Of a stretch of DNA of 64,000 nt, positions 1 through 7,812 are shown piece after piece. The notes under the pieces were generated by a model. The model did not search any database. It was not told the origin of the DNA and was given only the letters and a program-made list of their open reading frames with translations. The DNA is from Blastocatellia bacterium (lineage in GTDB: Bacteria > Acidobacteriota > Blastocatellia > UBA7656 > JADIYM01): the NCBI GenBank assembly GCA_021463145.1, contig JAJTWZ010000008.1, positions 1 through 64,000 on the forward strand, given 5' to 3'. Position 1 is the stretch's first letter. Each line of letters opens with the position of its first letter. A program made the translations under genes and the position numbers.

Positions 1-43
1 AATGCCGAAAGAGAGGGCGATGTTGACGAGAGGTCGGAACATC
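1..43 (-). CDS. cassette gene, 5' fragment (probable membrane protein)
   Basis: An ATG at 43 on the minus strand opens a frame reading MFRPLVNIALSFGI before the window ends. It begins 14 bp after the attC box at 57-63, which is the usual position of a cassette gene. The visible residues are mostly hydrophobic and could be the start of a signal anchor or transmembrane helix. Only 14 codons are visible, so the product is unknown. Confidence 0.4.
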
Positions 44-56
44 AGTACGCGAAGCA

Positions 57-155
57 GCCGAACGTCAAGCATCAGCGGGCGCGCGCGACGGCGTCAAGGA
101 GAATCGATGAGCTCATGCTGCGCGCGCTCTCAAGAAACTCCCCCGTAAGTTATTG
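57..155 (-). repeat. attC-like recombination site A
   Basis: The outer boxes are GCCGAAC (57-63) and GTTATTG (149-155) on the plus strand, read as CAATAAC ... GTTCGGC on the cassette strand. A GCGCGCGC block near 80-87 faces a matching GCGCGCGC block near 121-128. The first 43 bp are identical to those of site C at 1462-1504, after which the sites diverge. The distal box is weaker than in sites B and C. Confidence 0.65.
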
Positions 156-162
156 ATTCCAG

Positions 163-241
163 GTTCGGCGGATTCCGAGTTTCAGCCTGCCCTGTCAGTG
201 CGAAGCACTGAGACGAACTCCGCTGAATGCGCTTGTTCGGC
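163..241 (-). repeat. degenerate attC-like site A2
   Basis: Plus-strand GTTCGGC at 235-241 preceded by TCCGCTGAATGCGCTT is a good attC half (R'' and L'' on the cassette strand), directly after the stop of the 270-710 gene. A perfect hairpin TCAGTGC-GAA-GCACTGA lies in the middle. The far side (163-185) is less regular: it carries GTTCGGC in direct rather than inverted orientation, so the end is uncertain. No gene fits between this site and site A, so the two are back to back. Confidence 0.5.
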
Positions 242-269
242 CCCGTCGTTGACCGAAGCCTTATCTGAA

Positions 270-710
270 TCAGTCGTAGAAGCCAGCAGTCACCATGGTA
301 ACGACGACTTCCCGGCTTGCGCCCGGCGTCCCTCGTGACACAAGTCGAACGCGAAGCCGAGGCGACCAGAGTCCCGCCATGAGTGCAACGAGTCGATACG
401 TACCCACCGGAAGCTTCTTAAGGCTGAAACGACCCATCTCGTCCACGCGGGCCGAACCGACATATGTCTTTCCGTCATCACGATAGATTCCGAGACAAAC
501 TGCCTTGCCGGGAATCGGATCACCATGTGGATCAACGATGCGTCCCGCCAGTGCAGTCACAGGGACCGGCTCGGAGTCGAGAGAGTCGCCGAACCCCTGG
601 TAAGGCACAGGTTCCGGGCACGAATCTTGCCCTGCAGCAGGCGTCGCCACTAAAGCCAACGTCATCGAGGCAAGAATCGCCATCATGTGATGTGACCGAA
701 CACGATTCAT
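270..710 (-). CDS. secreted carboxypeptidase-regulatory-like domain protein (cassette gene)
   Basis: A 146-residue protein. I chose the ATG at 710 because it starts MNRVRSHHMMAILASMTLAL, a good signal peptide ending near ATPAAGQ; the frame is open further upstream but would run through the attC site at 754-849. The mature part (about residues 45-135) has the beta-sandwich pattern of carboxypeptidase regulatory / CNA-B-like domains: LAGRIVDPHGDPIPGKAV, then GSARVDEMGRFSLKKLPVGTYRL. Such domains are usually adhesive or structural, and no enzyme is attached here. It is a single-gene cassette flanked by attC-like sites on both sides. No Shine-Dalgarno is evident. Function unknown. Confidence 0.7.
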   Translation of the reverse strand: MNRVRSHHMMAILASMTLALVATPAAGQDSCPEPVPYQGFGDSLDSEPVPVTALAGRIVDPHGDPIPGKAVCLGIYRDDGKTYVGSARVDEMGRFSLKKLPVGTYRLVALMAGLWSPRLRVRLVSRGTPGASREVVVTMVTAGFYD

Positions 711-753
711 AGGGAGGGCCTTTGTACGCGACCAGGCCGGAAGCGGCGAAGGG

Positions 754-849
754 GCCGAACGCGCGGGTTCACCGGGCGCGAAGCCGCCACCAAACTGTAG
801 CAACGTTCAAAGTGTGCGGCGAGCGCTCCGGTGCAACCGCTTGTTCGGC
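754..849 (-). repeat. attC-like recombination site B
   Basis: This is the clearest site: GCCGAAC (754-760) and GTTCGGC (843-849) are perfect inverted boxes. The arms align well, with plus-strand GCGCGGGTTCACCGG on the left against the complement of CCGGTGCAACCGCTT on the right, and single mismatches and bulges as expected of attC. It begins 17 bp after the stop codon of the 866-1441 gene and ends 43 bp before the ATG of the 270-710 gene. Confidence 0.8.
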
Positions 850-865
850 CTCGTTGTTGCGCAAC

Positions 866-1441
866 TCAAGAGCCGTAGTTAGCGCAAAGCGTTCGCGCCT
901 GCGGGAGTCGTCCGGGGAGCGGCACGTATGCCGGGTCACATCGGCTGACAAGTAGGTCGTCATTGACCCATCTGTATTGGCCACGCAGATACACGTAGCG
1001 CGAGAGGACCCCATCACAACCCCCCTCGCGAGTGTACCCAATCAGCATCGGCCATTGATCAACGGCTGTGCGGACATAGATGAATTGGCCGCCGAGCTTG
1101 CCCAGGAACCTGTGAGTCCCAGTTTCGTAGAGCGCCCAGCCACAGTTACCCGTCGCGCCGCATACAGTCGGGACAAAGATGACCGCCGGGCGTGCCGATC
1201 GAAGTGAAACGCGAACCGCGCGATCACCATACGTTACCGGGCCACCGCGGTCCTCAAGTGGAATTGAGCGACGCACCTTGATACGCACTCTTGGATCAAG
1301 TAGAGACGCTGCTGCGCAGTTCCAGTCGAAGGTCACAAAGTCGCGGTTGAGATAGCGTTGCCAGCGCGCGGACCTGGGACTGGCGGCCCCAGGGGCGGCC
1401 GTCAAGAATACAAGGAAAGTCGCCACTATTATCCGGTGCAT
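866..1441 (-). CDS. secreted protein of unknown function (cassette gene)
   Basis: A 191-residue protein. The ATG at 1441 gives MHRIIVATFLVFLTAAPGAAS, a classical signal peptide; an earlier in-frame ATG at 1477 lies inside attC site C and is rejected. The mature protein holds about six cysteines, including a VCGATGNCGW motif near the middle and CDP/LCANY near the C-terminus, suggesting a disulfide-stabilised periplasmic or secreted fold. I do not recognise the family. The start lies about 20 bp after the recombination point of site C, as expected for a cassette gene. Confidence 0.65.
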   Translation of the reverse strand: MHRIIVATFLVFLTAAPGAASPRSARWQRYLNRDFVTFDWNCAAASLLDPRVRIKVRRSIPLEDRGGPVTYGDRAVRVSLRSARPAVIFVPTVCGATGNCGWALYETGTHRFLGKLGGQFIYVRTAVDQWPMLIGYTREGGCDGVLSRYVYLRGQYRWVNDDLLVSRCDPAYVPLPGRLPQARTLCANYGS

Positions 1442-1461
1442 TTTCGTCCAACTGCGGAGAG

Positions 1462-1555
1462 GCCGAACGTCAAGCATCAGCGGGCGCGCGCGACGGCGTC
1501 AAGGGCAAACGGAGCGATCTCGCTGCGCGCGCTCCGCTGCATGCGCTAGTTATGC
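1462..1555 (-). repeat. attC-like recombination site C
   Basis: The boxes are GCCGAAC (1462-1468) and GTTATGC (1549-1555). The arms pair as GCATCAGCGG near 1474-1483 with CCGCTGCATGC near 1535-1545, and GCGCGCGC blocks (1485-1492, 1525-1532) form the inner stem. The TAA stop of the 1550-2083 gene lies inside the terminal box (GCATAAC on the minus strand), a hallmark of integron cassettes. It shares its first 43 bp exactly with site A. Confidence 0.8.
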
Positions 1556-2083
1556 CGCGCCCACCGTCGATGTAACGAACGCAAGAATGCGCGCAGCTGT
1601 CTCGAAGGCGAATCGGGACTCTGAAGCGCCGACCTCATCGTCGGAGTCGTAGCTTGAGATCAGAGAGGTCAGGTTGAGATCGTGAAGCCGGCGAAGGTCG
1701 CTGTCGTGCCTCATGGCCTTACCGAGCAGGCAGGTAACGTCTCCGTCTGTTGACACCTCTCCGCGGGTAAGCAGGAAGGCTCGGAGCGCCGATCGAGCGC
1801 TGGACCGTGCGGCATCGACGCACACCTTGTGGAAACCCCTGTCGAGCAGGACTTGGGCAGCGTCGAGTTCAAGCCTGGCCTGACCGACGTACTTCAGGAC
1901 AAGGTCGCGAGATGGCCTAGCCCGACCGTCTGGACCCGAAGGCGTAATGCCGTCATCTCGCAGAATCTCGTTACATATGCCAACGCACTCGTCGCAGATA
2001 TAGACCGCAGGCCCCGCGATGAGCTGGCGGACCTCTTTCTGCGCCTTGCCACAGAAGGAACAGGTTTTAGTGGCCTCGGTCAT
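1550..2083 (-). CDS. ClpX-type zinc finger plus HEPN-like helical domain protein (cassette gene)
   Basis: A 177-residue protein; start taken at the ATG at 2083 ([13 protein letters not shown]), where homology begins. Residues 8-45 are almost a copy of the N-terminal zinc-binding domain of the ClpX unfoldase: [20 protein letters not shown] and a following CNEIL, giving a C-x2-C...C-x2-C site. No AAA+ domain follows. Residues 60-175 are helical and look like a HEPN fold ([20 protein letters not shown], then [15 protein letters not shown], then RRLHDLN), but a canonical R-x4-6-H nuclease motif is not obvious. The domain pairing suggests an adaptor or modulator of ClpXP, or a binding protein; this is inference. 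Single-gene integron cassette. Confidence 0.75.
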   Translation of the reverse strand: MTEATKTCSFCGKAQKEVRQLIAGPAVYICDECVGICNEILRDDGITPSGPDGRARPSRDLVLKYVGQARLELDAAQVLLDRGFHKVCVDAARSSARSALRAFLLTRGEVSTDGDVTCLLGKAMRHDSDLRRLHDLNLTSLISSYDSDDEVGASESRFAFETAARILAFVTSTVGAA

Positions 2084-2111
2084 TCCAGAACCAGATCTCG
2101 GCAAGAAAGCG

Positions 2112-2140
2112 GCATAACTAATAATTCAACGGCGATCGCA
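2112..2140 (-). repeat. attC or attI half-site at array boundary
   Basis: Plus-strand GCATAAC (2112-2118) followed by TAATAATTCAACGG resembles the left arms of sites A2 and C (core box, spacer, ATTCA-CGG block). It lies 29 bp before the first cassette gene. No convincing partner arm was found within 150 bp, so it may be the end of attI or a broken attC. Confidence 0.45.
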
Positions 2141-2345
2141 GTAGATTTGGCCTTAAGCCGTGGAATTACGGCCGATGCCGGAAAATTCCAATTCAGTGTA
2201 CGAAGGGCGGCAGTCGCCGCACAAGTGCGAGGACAGGGCGTAAACCTGTTCAGCCGCTCCGATCACGGGACGCCGGGCGTGCTTCGCAACGGGCTCCTGG
2301 TCGTACCTGAGCGGATGCTTGTCGCACACGTTCGTTCCGGCGAAT

Positions 2346-2420
2346 GTGACGCAAGTGACGCAGACGACGCAGGCGACGCGGGTAGCGCGGGTAACGCGAG
2401 CGACGCAGGCAGTGGCGCGG
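2346..2420. repeat. 9-bp-period minisatellite
   Basis: About eight degenerate copies of a GNNGACGCA/G-type 9-mer (for example GTGACGCAA, GTGACGCAG, ACGACGCAG, GCGACGCGG). The period is a multiple of three, so all frames stay open across it. Confidence 0.8.
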
Positions 2421-2712
2421 AGGATGGGATGGCGCGGGCTACGTACCCAACAGCGGCCGGAACGGCTGTGGCGCGGATGCCGCCGGATACTTCCAACCGC
2501 CAGGCGGCTCGTTCGTTCTTCGAAATGCAAACCCGTCTGGAAACACAGCTCTGGCCTTGGCGTACGGACTCTCGCGTAGATCGATTTCTCCTGGAAGCGC
2601 CGTGGAACAGCCTCTGCGGATACGGGCCGAAATCCCGTGAGCCCTGGTGACCGTGCCCGCGGAGCGGATCCGGGCCTGCAAACGAATCGCGCAATGGCGA
2701 GCGACGGCGACG

Positions 2713-2862
2713 GAGCAGCCGATGCCGGAGCAGCCGATGCCGGAGCAGCCGATGCCGGAGCAGACGGCGCCGGAGCAGGCGGCGACGGAGCAGGCGGCGC
2801 CGGAGCAGCCGATGCCCGAGCAGGCGGCGACGGAACTGACCACGCCGGAGCAGACGGCGCCG
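2713..2862. repeat. 15-bp-period minisatellite, ten units
   Basis: Ten head-to-tail 15-bp units of consensus GAGCAGSCGRYGCCG starting at 2713, 2728, 2743 and so on to 2848. Three near-identical GAGCAGCCGATGCCG units are followed by variants. In one plus frame this reads as EQPMP/EQAAP pentapeptides and in other frames as Ala-Gly-Asp or Ser-Gly-Ile-Gly-Cys repeats. No frame has other support for coding. Confidence 0.9.
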
Positions 2863-2897
2863 GTGCATTCAACCGATTCCAATCCGGCAATGAACCT

Positions 2898-4424
2898 CTA
2901 CCGAAGCGCTCTGACAAGGAACTCCGCCGCAACATCACGAGGCGATCGCTTCTCGCCGTCGACCGCGAAATTCAATCTCCGCATCTCCGCACTCGTGAGT
3001 TTCCCCGCAATGCGTTCCAACACGCGACCAAGCGCCGGTTCGCGTGAGAGCACCTCGCGCCGGGTGACCGGCACCGCCTCGTAAGGCGGGAAGTACCGCC
3101 GGTCGTCCTCCAGTTGCACCAGACCGAGCGTCTCGATCAGCCCGTCCGTCGCGTTTCCGGCAATCAGGTCGACCTGGCCAGACGCAAGCGCGCGATAGGT
3201 CAGCGACAGATCCATTTCGAGTGGCGGCTCGCGGAACCGCAGCCCGTACGCCTTCGAAAATCCTGCATAGCCGTCCGGTCTCGACATGAAATCCTGGCCG
3301 AACCCCGCCCGCCAGGTGGGAGCGATCCGCGCGGCATCCGAAACTGTCACCAGCCCGAGCGACCGGGCATCGCCGCCGCGCACGAGAATCGCAAAGGTAT
3401 TGTCATACCCGAGCGGCCTTCCGACCTCGAGACCGAATTTCGACCCGTACCCCTCCTTTACGCGATCATAGACAGCTCGCGGATCCGTCGACGGCTCGTT
3501 ATGGAGGATCGCAACGTCCATCGTCCCGGTATACTCGACGTAGACGTCGATCTGACCACCCAGCAAGCCACGATGACAAAGATCCCCGCCGAACTCGAAC
3601 CGCCGCTCGACAGGTACACCTTCGGACTCGAGCGCCTGCGCGACGATCTCGCCCAGGATCACCTGCTCGCTGAAGTCCTTCGCACCGACTACGACCGGTT
3701 TCCTGGCCGACTGGCCCGCCAGGTGCCCGCCGGTTCGAGGCCAGGCCCAGACGACCGTAGCGGCAACAAGTCCCACAACTCCCGCAGCCGCGACAAGGCG
3801 CGCCGCGCGGACTCTTCCCCGTGAAACTCCCGGCACGATGGATCCCGACAGCCAGCCGAGAATTGCATCCGCGGCGAGCGCCATCGCTGCGGCGGGCAGC
3901 GCGCCCTGCAGGATCAACTCGTTGTCGTTCATCCGAAGACCGCGGAAGATGAGCGTGCCCAACCCCCCTGCGCCCACCGCCGCCGCAATCGTCGCCGTGC
4001 CGACCGAGATCACCGTCGCGACGCGCAGGCCCGCGACGATCACGCTCGCGGCGAGCGGCAACTCCACGAGTCGCAACAATTGGCCGTCCGTCATTCCCAT
4101 TCCGATCGCAGCGTCGCGGATCGAACGTTCCACCCCCTCGATTCCCGTGAACGTGTTCCGGACTATCGGAAGCAGCGCGTAAAGGAAAAGCGCTATGAGA
4201 GCCGGAATCCGGCCGATGCCATACGTACCGAGCAGCGGTATGAGAAATCCGAAGAGCGCGAGGCTCGGTATCGTTTGGAAAACGTTGGCGAGCGCAAGCA
4301 CCGGACCGCTCATCGCCGGACGCCTCGTCAGCACCACGCCCACCGGGATTCCGACGATGGCCGCGGCGCCAACCGCAACGGCGACGAGCATCACGTGCTC
4401 GACGATGAGGCTCAGGTCGATCAC
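2898..4424 (-). CDS. fused permease / substrate-binding protein of an osmolyte-type ABC transporter
   Basis: 508 residues. Residues 1-215 are a BPD-type permease with about five or six membrane helices and the EAA-like loop ([20 protein letters not shown]). Residues 240-505 are a periplasmic binding domain of the OpuAC/QAT family, with [29 protein letters not shown] and [16 protein letters not shown]. This permease-binding fusion is known in OpuBC/YehZ-like glycine betaine or choline importers and in the ergothioneine importer EgtU, and the substrate cannot be told apart here. It starts with GTG inside the stop of the ATPase gene (GTGA overlap at 4421-4424), so translation is coupled. The final 30 residues (helical, [12 protein letters not shown]) are typical. 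Confidence 0.88.
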   Translation of the reverse strand: MIDLSLIVEHVMLVAVAVGAAAIVGIPVGVVLTRRPAMSGPVLALANVFQTIPSLALFGFLIPLLGTYGIGRIPALIALFLYALLPIVRNTFTGIEGVERSIRDAAIGMGMTDGQLLRLVELPLAASVIVAGLRVATVISVGTATIAAAVGAGGLGTLIFRGLRMNDNELILQGALPAAAMALAADAILGWLSGSIVPGVSRGRVRAARLVAAAGVVGLVAATVVWAWPRTGGHLAGQSARKPVVVGAKDFSEQVILGEIVAQALESEGVPVERRFEFGGDLCHRGLLGGQIDVYVEYTGTMDVAILHNEPSTDPRAVYDRVKEGYGSKFGLEVGRPLGYDNTFAILVRGGDARSLGLVTVSDAARIAPTWRAGFGQDFMSRPDGYAGFSKAYGLRFREPPLEMDLSLTYRALASGQVDLIAGNATDGLIETLGLVQLEDDRRYFPPYEAVPVTRREVLSREPALGRVLERIAGKLTSAEMRRLNFAVDGEKRSPRDVAAEFLVRALR

Positions 4425-5167
4425 AGCCTACCCGCAGCCAGAAACGCCGCGGCTTCCGGATGCTGCGAAGTCCTGAAATCCTCAGGCGTCGCAAGTTCGA
4501 CGAGACGGCCGTCGCGGAACAGTCCGATTCGAGCCGCAAGGGCGAACGCTTCGCCGACGTCGTGAGTGACGAATACGATCGTCTTGCCGAGCCGCGCCGC
4601 AAGCTCCCGAAACTCACGCTGCATCTCGGCGCGCGTAAGCGGATCGAGCGCCCCGAAGGGCTCATCCATGAGCAGGATGGGCGGATCTGCAGCAAGCGCT
4701 CGCGCCACTCCCACTCTCTGCCGCTGCCCGCCCGACAGCTCACGGGGATATCGCTCCGCATAAGTCCCGGGATCGAGGCCGACGAGCACGAGCAACTCGG
4801 TCACACGTGCTGCGGCGCGGTCCGGATCCCAGCCATCGAGCTCAGGCACCAGACCGACGTTTCTCGCGACCGTGAAGTGAGGCAACAGTCCTGCCTCCTG
4901 AATGACGTATCCGATTCCCCGTCGCAGCCGGATTGGATCCCACTCGGTGGCCGGTATTCCGCCGACGACCACTCGGCCGGACGACGGCTCGATCAGGCGA
5001 TTGACGAGCCGGAGCGTCGTCGTCTTTCCAGACCCGCTCCGCCCAAGCAGAACCAGCGTCTCGCCGGCCGAAACGTCGAGCGTGAGATCCGCGACGGCCA
5101 CGGCGTCGCCGAAGCGTACAGTCACGCCCTCGAACGCAATGGCCGGTGTCGTAGCAGTCGCGCTCAC
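4421..5167 (-). CDS. ABC transporter ATP-binding protein (quaternary-amine/osmolyte type)
   Basis: ATPase partner of the downstream fused permease. With the GTG start at 5167 it has 248 residues, normal for a short OpuBA/EgtUA-type ATPase without CBS domains. Walker A is [10 protein letters not shown], the Q-loop [10 protein letters not shown], the signature [15 protein letters not shown], Walker [14 protein letters not shown], and the switch His lies in VTHDVGEA. The GTG at 5167 is preceded by AAGAGAG at proper spacing; ATGs at 5245 and 5263 in the same open frame are alternatives, but the sequence between them does not look like ABC protein. Divergent from hemE. Confidence 0.88.
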   Translation of the reverse strand: MSATATTPAIAFEGVTVRFGDAVAVADLTLDVSAGETLVLLGRSGSGKTTTLRLVNRLIEPSSGRVVVGGIPATEWDPIRLRRGIGYVIQEAGLLPHFTVARNVGLVPELDGWDPDRAAARVTELLVLVGLDPGTYAERYPRELSGGQRQRVGVARALAADPPILLMDEPFGALDPLTRAEMQREFRELAARLGKTIVFVTHDVGEAFALAARIGLFRDGRLVELATPEDFRTSQHPEAAAFLAAGRL

Positions 5168-5304
5168 GGCCACTCTCTTGCCACAAGCGGCCAGTATTTG
5201 CGAGTCCCGGGCGCCACACGAGGAATCACCCGCCGCGATCCGCATCGCGACACGGGGCCGCATCGCCTCGTCCTCTCTCGATGGCCGGTCCCTCCGTCGC
5301 GGGA

Positions 5305-5310
5305 TATACT
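5305..5310 (+). promoter_or_regulatory. -10 element for hemE (possible leaderless start)
   Basis: TATACT lies 7 bp before the hemE ATG. A transcript from this -10 would begin at or next to the start codon. There is no Shine-Dalgarno before the ATG (CTCCGCGCC) and no good -35 at 16-18 bp. Confidence 0.45.
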
Positions 5311-5317
5311 CCGCGCC

Positions 5318-6352
5318 ATGGCAACGAACGATCGCCTGCTCCGCGCTCTTGCACGCGAGCCCGTCGACCGCCCGCCCGTCTGGATGATGAGGCAGGCAGG
5401 ACGGTACCTTCCGGAGTACCGCGCGGTTCGCGCGAAACACGACTTCCTGGAGATGTGCAAGACGCCCGACCTCGCCATCGAGGTCTCGATGCAACCAATT
5501 CGCCGGTTCGGTATGGACGCTTCGATCGTCTTCTCGGACATCCTCGTGCCCGTAGAAGCGATGGGGGTACCGGTCGAGTTCAACCCGTCTCCCGTGCTCG
5601 CCGAGCCCGTCCGCACGGCTGAAGACGTCGACCGCCTCCGCATTCCGGACCCCGTCGAGTCAACCGGCTTTGTTCTCGACGCCATCAGCGGCCTGCGACG
5701 CGCACTAGACAACTCTATCCCGGTCATCGGCTTCGCCGGAGCTCCCTGGACCCTCGCGTCGTACGCAATCGAAGGCGGCGGTTCGAAGACCTACGCGATG
5801 ACGAAGCGGATGATGTACTCGGAGCCCGCGCTGTTCCACCGGTTATCCGAGAAGCTCGCCGACACGATAGCGCTCTACCTGTCGGCACAGATCGAGGCTG
5901 GCGCGGAGGCCGTCCAGATCTTCGATTCGTGGGCGGGGCAACTCTCTCTCGACGATTACGTTGCATTCGCACTTCCCTACACACGGCGCGTGGTCGAACA
6001 GCTTCCCACGGCGGGCGTGCGCAGCATTCACTACGTCGGGAACGGCTCGCATCTCGTCGAACAGGCGGCATCGGCGGGAACCGACTGTCTGGGAATCGAC
6101 TGGCGCACCGACATTTATGGCGCACGCCGGCGAACAGGAAATCGCGTGTCGATTCAGGGGAATCTCGATCCCTGCGTGCTGCTCGGTCAGCGCGACCGCG
6201 TGATCGCCGAAACGCTCCGGATGCTCGATGCGTCCGCCGGCGAACCCGGCTACATCGCGAATCTCGGCCACGGCATCCTTCCGGCAACGCCGGTGGAGAA
6301 CGCGGAGGCCTTCATCTCGACGATTCGCGCGTCGATAGGGCAACCGGCGTGA
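5318..6352 (+). CDS. hemE: uroporphyrinogen decarboxylase
   Basis: 344 residues, the normal length. It decarboxylates uroporphyrinogen III to coproporphyrinogen III in the cytoplasm. The N-terminal signature [14 protein letters not shown] supplies the substrate-binding arginines, and [10 protein letters not shown] carries the essential Asp. [28 protein letters not shown]-type ([12 protein letters not shown]), IDWRT and the C-terminal NLGHGI (His near 330) are all present. ATG at 5318 chosen because homology starts at once ([19 protein letters not shown]). It is the first gene of a four-gene haem operon; its TGA overlaps the hemN GTG. Confidence 0.97.
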   Translation: MATNDRLLRALAREPVDRPPVWMMRQAGRYLPEYRAVRAKHDFLEMCKTPDLAIEVSMQPIRRFGMDASIVFSDILVPVEAMGVPVEFNPSPVLAEPVRTAEDVDRLRIPDPVESTGFVLDAISGLRRALDNSIPVIGFAGAPWTLASYAIEGGGSKTYAMTKRMMYSEPALFHRLSEKLADTIALYLSAQIEAGAEAVQIFDSWAGQLSLDDYVAFALPYTRRVVEQLPTAGVRSIHYVGNGSHLVEQAASAGTDCLGIDWRTDIYGARRRTGNRVSIQGNLDPCVLLGQRDRVIAETLRMLDASAGEPGYIANLGHGILPATPVENAEAFISTIRASIGQPA

Positions 6353-7767
6353 GCGCGCACACGATCGACATCCGCATCGAGAACGAGATCGCCTCGCTGC
6401 CGATCGACGTGCTCGAACGCTACAACGTGCACGGGCCGCGTTATACCAGCTATCCGACGGCTCCGGAGTGGAACGACGAGTTCGGCGCTGACGATCTTCG
6501 CAGCGCGTTCGTCGAGGCGAATCGAGCGCAGCGCCGCCCGGTCTCGCTCTATTTCCACATCCCATTCTGCGAAAAGCTCTGCTGGTTCTGCGGTTGCAAC
6601 GTCATCATCAACCGTGACAAGGCGGTCTCGGATCCCTATCTCAGCCGGCTGAAGACCGAGATCGGCCGGTTCGCCGCCTCGGTGGCCGCGGACCGCCCCA
6701 CCGTGCAGTTTCACTGGGGAGGCGGTACACCGACCTACTTGACTCCGGAACAGATGCGCGACCTGTACGGTCACACCGCCGCGAGTTTCCACATCGAGCC
6801 GGACGCCGAGATCGGCCTCGAAGTCGATCCAAGGGTAACGACAGCCGAACACATCGCTGCCGCGGCCGAACTTGGCTTCAACCGGGTGTCGATGGGCGTG
6901 CAGGACTTCGATCCGAAGGTCCAGGAAGCTGTCAATCGCAACCAGACATTCGACCAGACCGCTGCGACGGTCGCCCAGTCGCGATCGCGCGGGATGGCAA
7001 GCGTGAACATCGACCTGATGTACGGCCTGCCGTACCAGACGATCGATTCGTTCCGCGAGACCGTCGAACGCGTCATCGAACTCTCGCCCGACCGCATTGC
7101 CCTCTTCAACTACGCTCACGTTCCCTCCCTAAGGCATGCACAGAATGCGTTTCGCCGGATGCCCATGCCGGTCGGCCTCGAGAAGTTCGAGATTTTCCGG
7201 GCTGCAATCGAACGCTTCACCGAGGCCGGCTACGTGTTCATCGGTCTCGATCATTTCGCAAAGCCCGGCGACGAAATGGCGCTTGCCCAGTCGGACCGCA
7301 GCTTGCGGCGGAACTTTCAGGGCTACACGACCAAAGCCGGAAGCGACCTGTACGCGATGGGTGTCAGCGCGATAAGCCAGATCGGCCGAGCGTTCGCGCA
7401 GAACTACCGCGACACCGGACACTACTACGAGCGGATCGACGCCGGAGGCCTCGCGACCATGCGCGGGATGTGGCTTTCTGACGACGACGTGCTGCGTTCG
7501 GCGGTCATCGAGCGGCTTCTTTGCCACTGCGTGCTTCACACTCTGGAAATCGAGGCTGAATTCGGCATCGACTTCGCCGAAACGTTTGCCGATTCGCTCG
7601 AAGACCTGCGTGCTTTCGAGCGAGACGGAATGGTGCGAATCTCCGACGACAGGATCGAGGTCACGCCGCTCGGCCGGCTGTTCATCCGGAACCTCGCAAT
7701 GCCGTTCGACGCGTATCTTCGACGCCGCGATCCGGCCGCCAAGCCCGTCTTTTCGAAGACGCTCTAG
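6349..7767 (+). CDS. hemN: oxygen-independent coproporphyrinogen III oxidase (radical SAM)
   Basis: 472 residues. It converts coproporphyrinogen III to protoporphyrinogen IX using S-adenosylmethionine. The radical-SAM cluster motif [10 protein letters not shown] (C-x3-C-x2-C-x-C) sits near residue 70, after [10 protein letters not shown], and is followed by WGGGTPTYL and [17 protein letters not shown], both typical of true HemN. HemN_C is present at the C-terminus. The GTG start at 6349 overlaps the hemE stop by 4 bp (GTGA). With hemH and hemY downstream the pathway can run without oxygen at this step but not obviously at the next. Confidence 0.96.
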   Translation: MSAHTIDIRIENEIASLPIDVLERYNVHGPRYTSYPTAPEWNDEFGADDLRSAFVEANRAQRRPVSLYFHIPFCEKLCWFCGCNVIINRDKAVSDPYLSRLKTEIGRFAASVAADRPTVQFHWGGGTPTYLTPEQMRDLYGHTAASFHIEPDAEIGLEVDPRVTTAEHIAAAAELGFNRVSMGVQDFDPKVQEAVNRNQTFDQTAATVAQSRSRGMASVNIDLMYGLPYQTIDSFRETVERVIELSPDRIALFNYAHVPSLRHAQNAFRRMPMPVGLEKFEIFRAAIERFTEAGYVFIGLDHFAKPGDEMALAQSDRSLRRNFQGYTTKAGSDLYAMGVSAISQIGRAFAQNYRDTGHYYERIDAGGLATMRGMWLSDDDVLRSAVIERLLCHCVLHTLEIEAEFGIDFAETFADSLEDLRAFERDGMVRISDDRIEVTPLGRLFIRNLAMPFDAYLRRRDPAAKPVFSKTL

Positions 7768-7812
7768 AATGCACGAATTACGTGAAGCCCTGCGCCTCCA
7801 CGGGCGATTGCA

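Larger units (their letters stand above)
1..2118 (-). mobile_element. integron-type gene cassette array (integrase not in window)
   Basis: Three complete attC-like sites (57-155, 754-849, 1462-1555), one degenerate site (about 163-241) and one half-site (2112-2140) separate short genes that all read on the minus strand. Each complete site starts and ends with core boxes of the GNNNAAC / GTTNNNC type and is an imperfect palindrome. Gene ends and starts abut the sites as in integron cassettes; the stop codon of the 1550-2083 gene lies inside a core box. With this orientation attI and the integrase should lie to the right of 2118, but no tyrosine recombinase is seen there. The array runs off the left edge. 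It could be a cluster of attC sites lacking an integrase or the distal part of a longer array. Confidence 0.8.
2119..2897. other. non-coding interval with two minisatellites
   Basis: No frame here has a recognisable domain, a good ribosome site or homologous-looking sequence. Several long open frames exist on both strands, but they are produced by GC-rich tandem repeats (2346-2420 and 2713-2862). It separates the cassette array from the ABC transporter and is where an integrase and attI would be expected for this array orientation; neither is seen. Confidence 0.6.

Noticed and set aside
2439-2882. Minus-strand Cys-rich SGIGC repeat protein
   Set aside because: This is another frame of the same minisatellite, without a signal peptide or ribosome site.
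2119-2900. Integron integrase remnant
   Set aside because: I looked in all plus-strand frames for the tyrosine recombinase boxes (R, HxLRH, Y) expected next to the array and saw none.
2153-2938. Long minus-strand open frame across the gap with Ala-Pro repeats
   Set aside because: The frame exists because 9-bp and 15-bp repeats keep all frames open. It has no ribosome site, no domain and overlaps the end of the transporter gene.
2647-3084. Plus-strand protein with EQPMP pentapeptide repeats
   Set aside because: It runs antisense into the transporter gene. The pentapeptides simply translate the 15-bp minisatellite.
4460-5317. N-terminal extension of hemE
   Set aside because: The open frame upstream of 5318 is antisense to the ABC ATPase. 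HemE homology and length begin at 5318.
5929-6348. N-terminal extension of hemN
   Set aside because: This part is the shadow of hemE in another frame. The GTG at 6349 matches the family start and the GTGA overlap.
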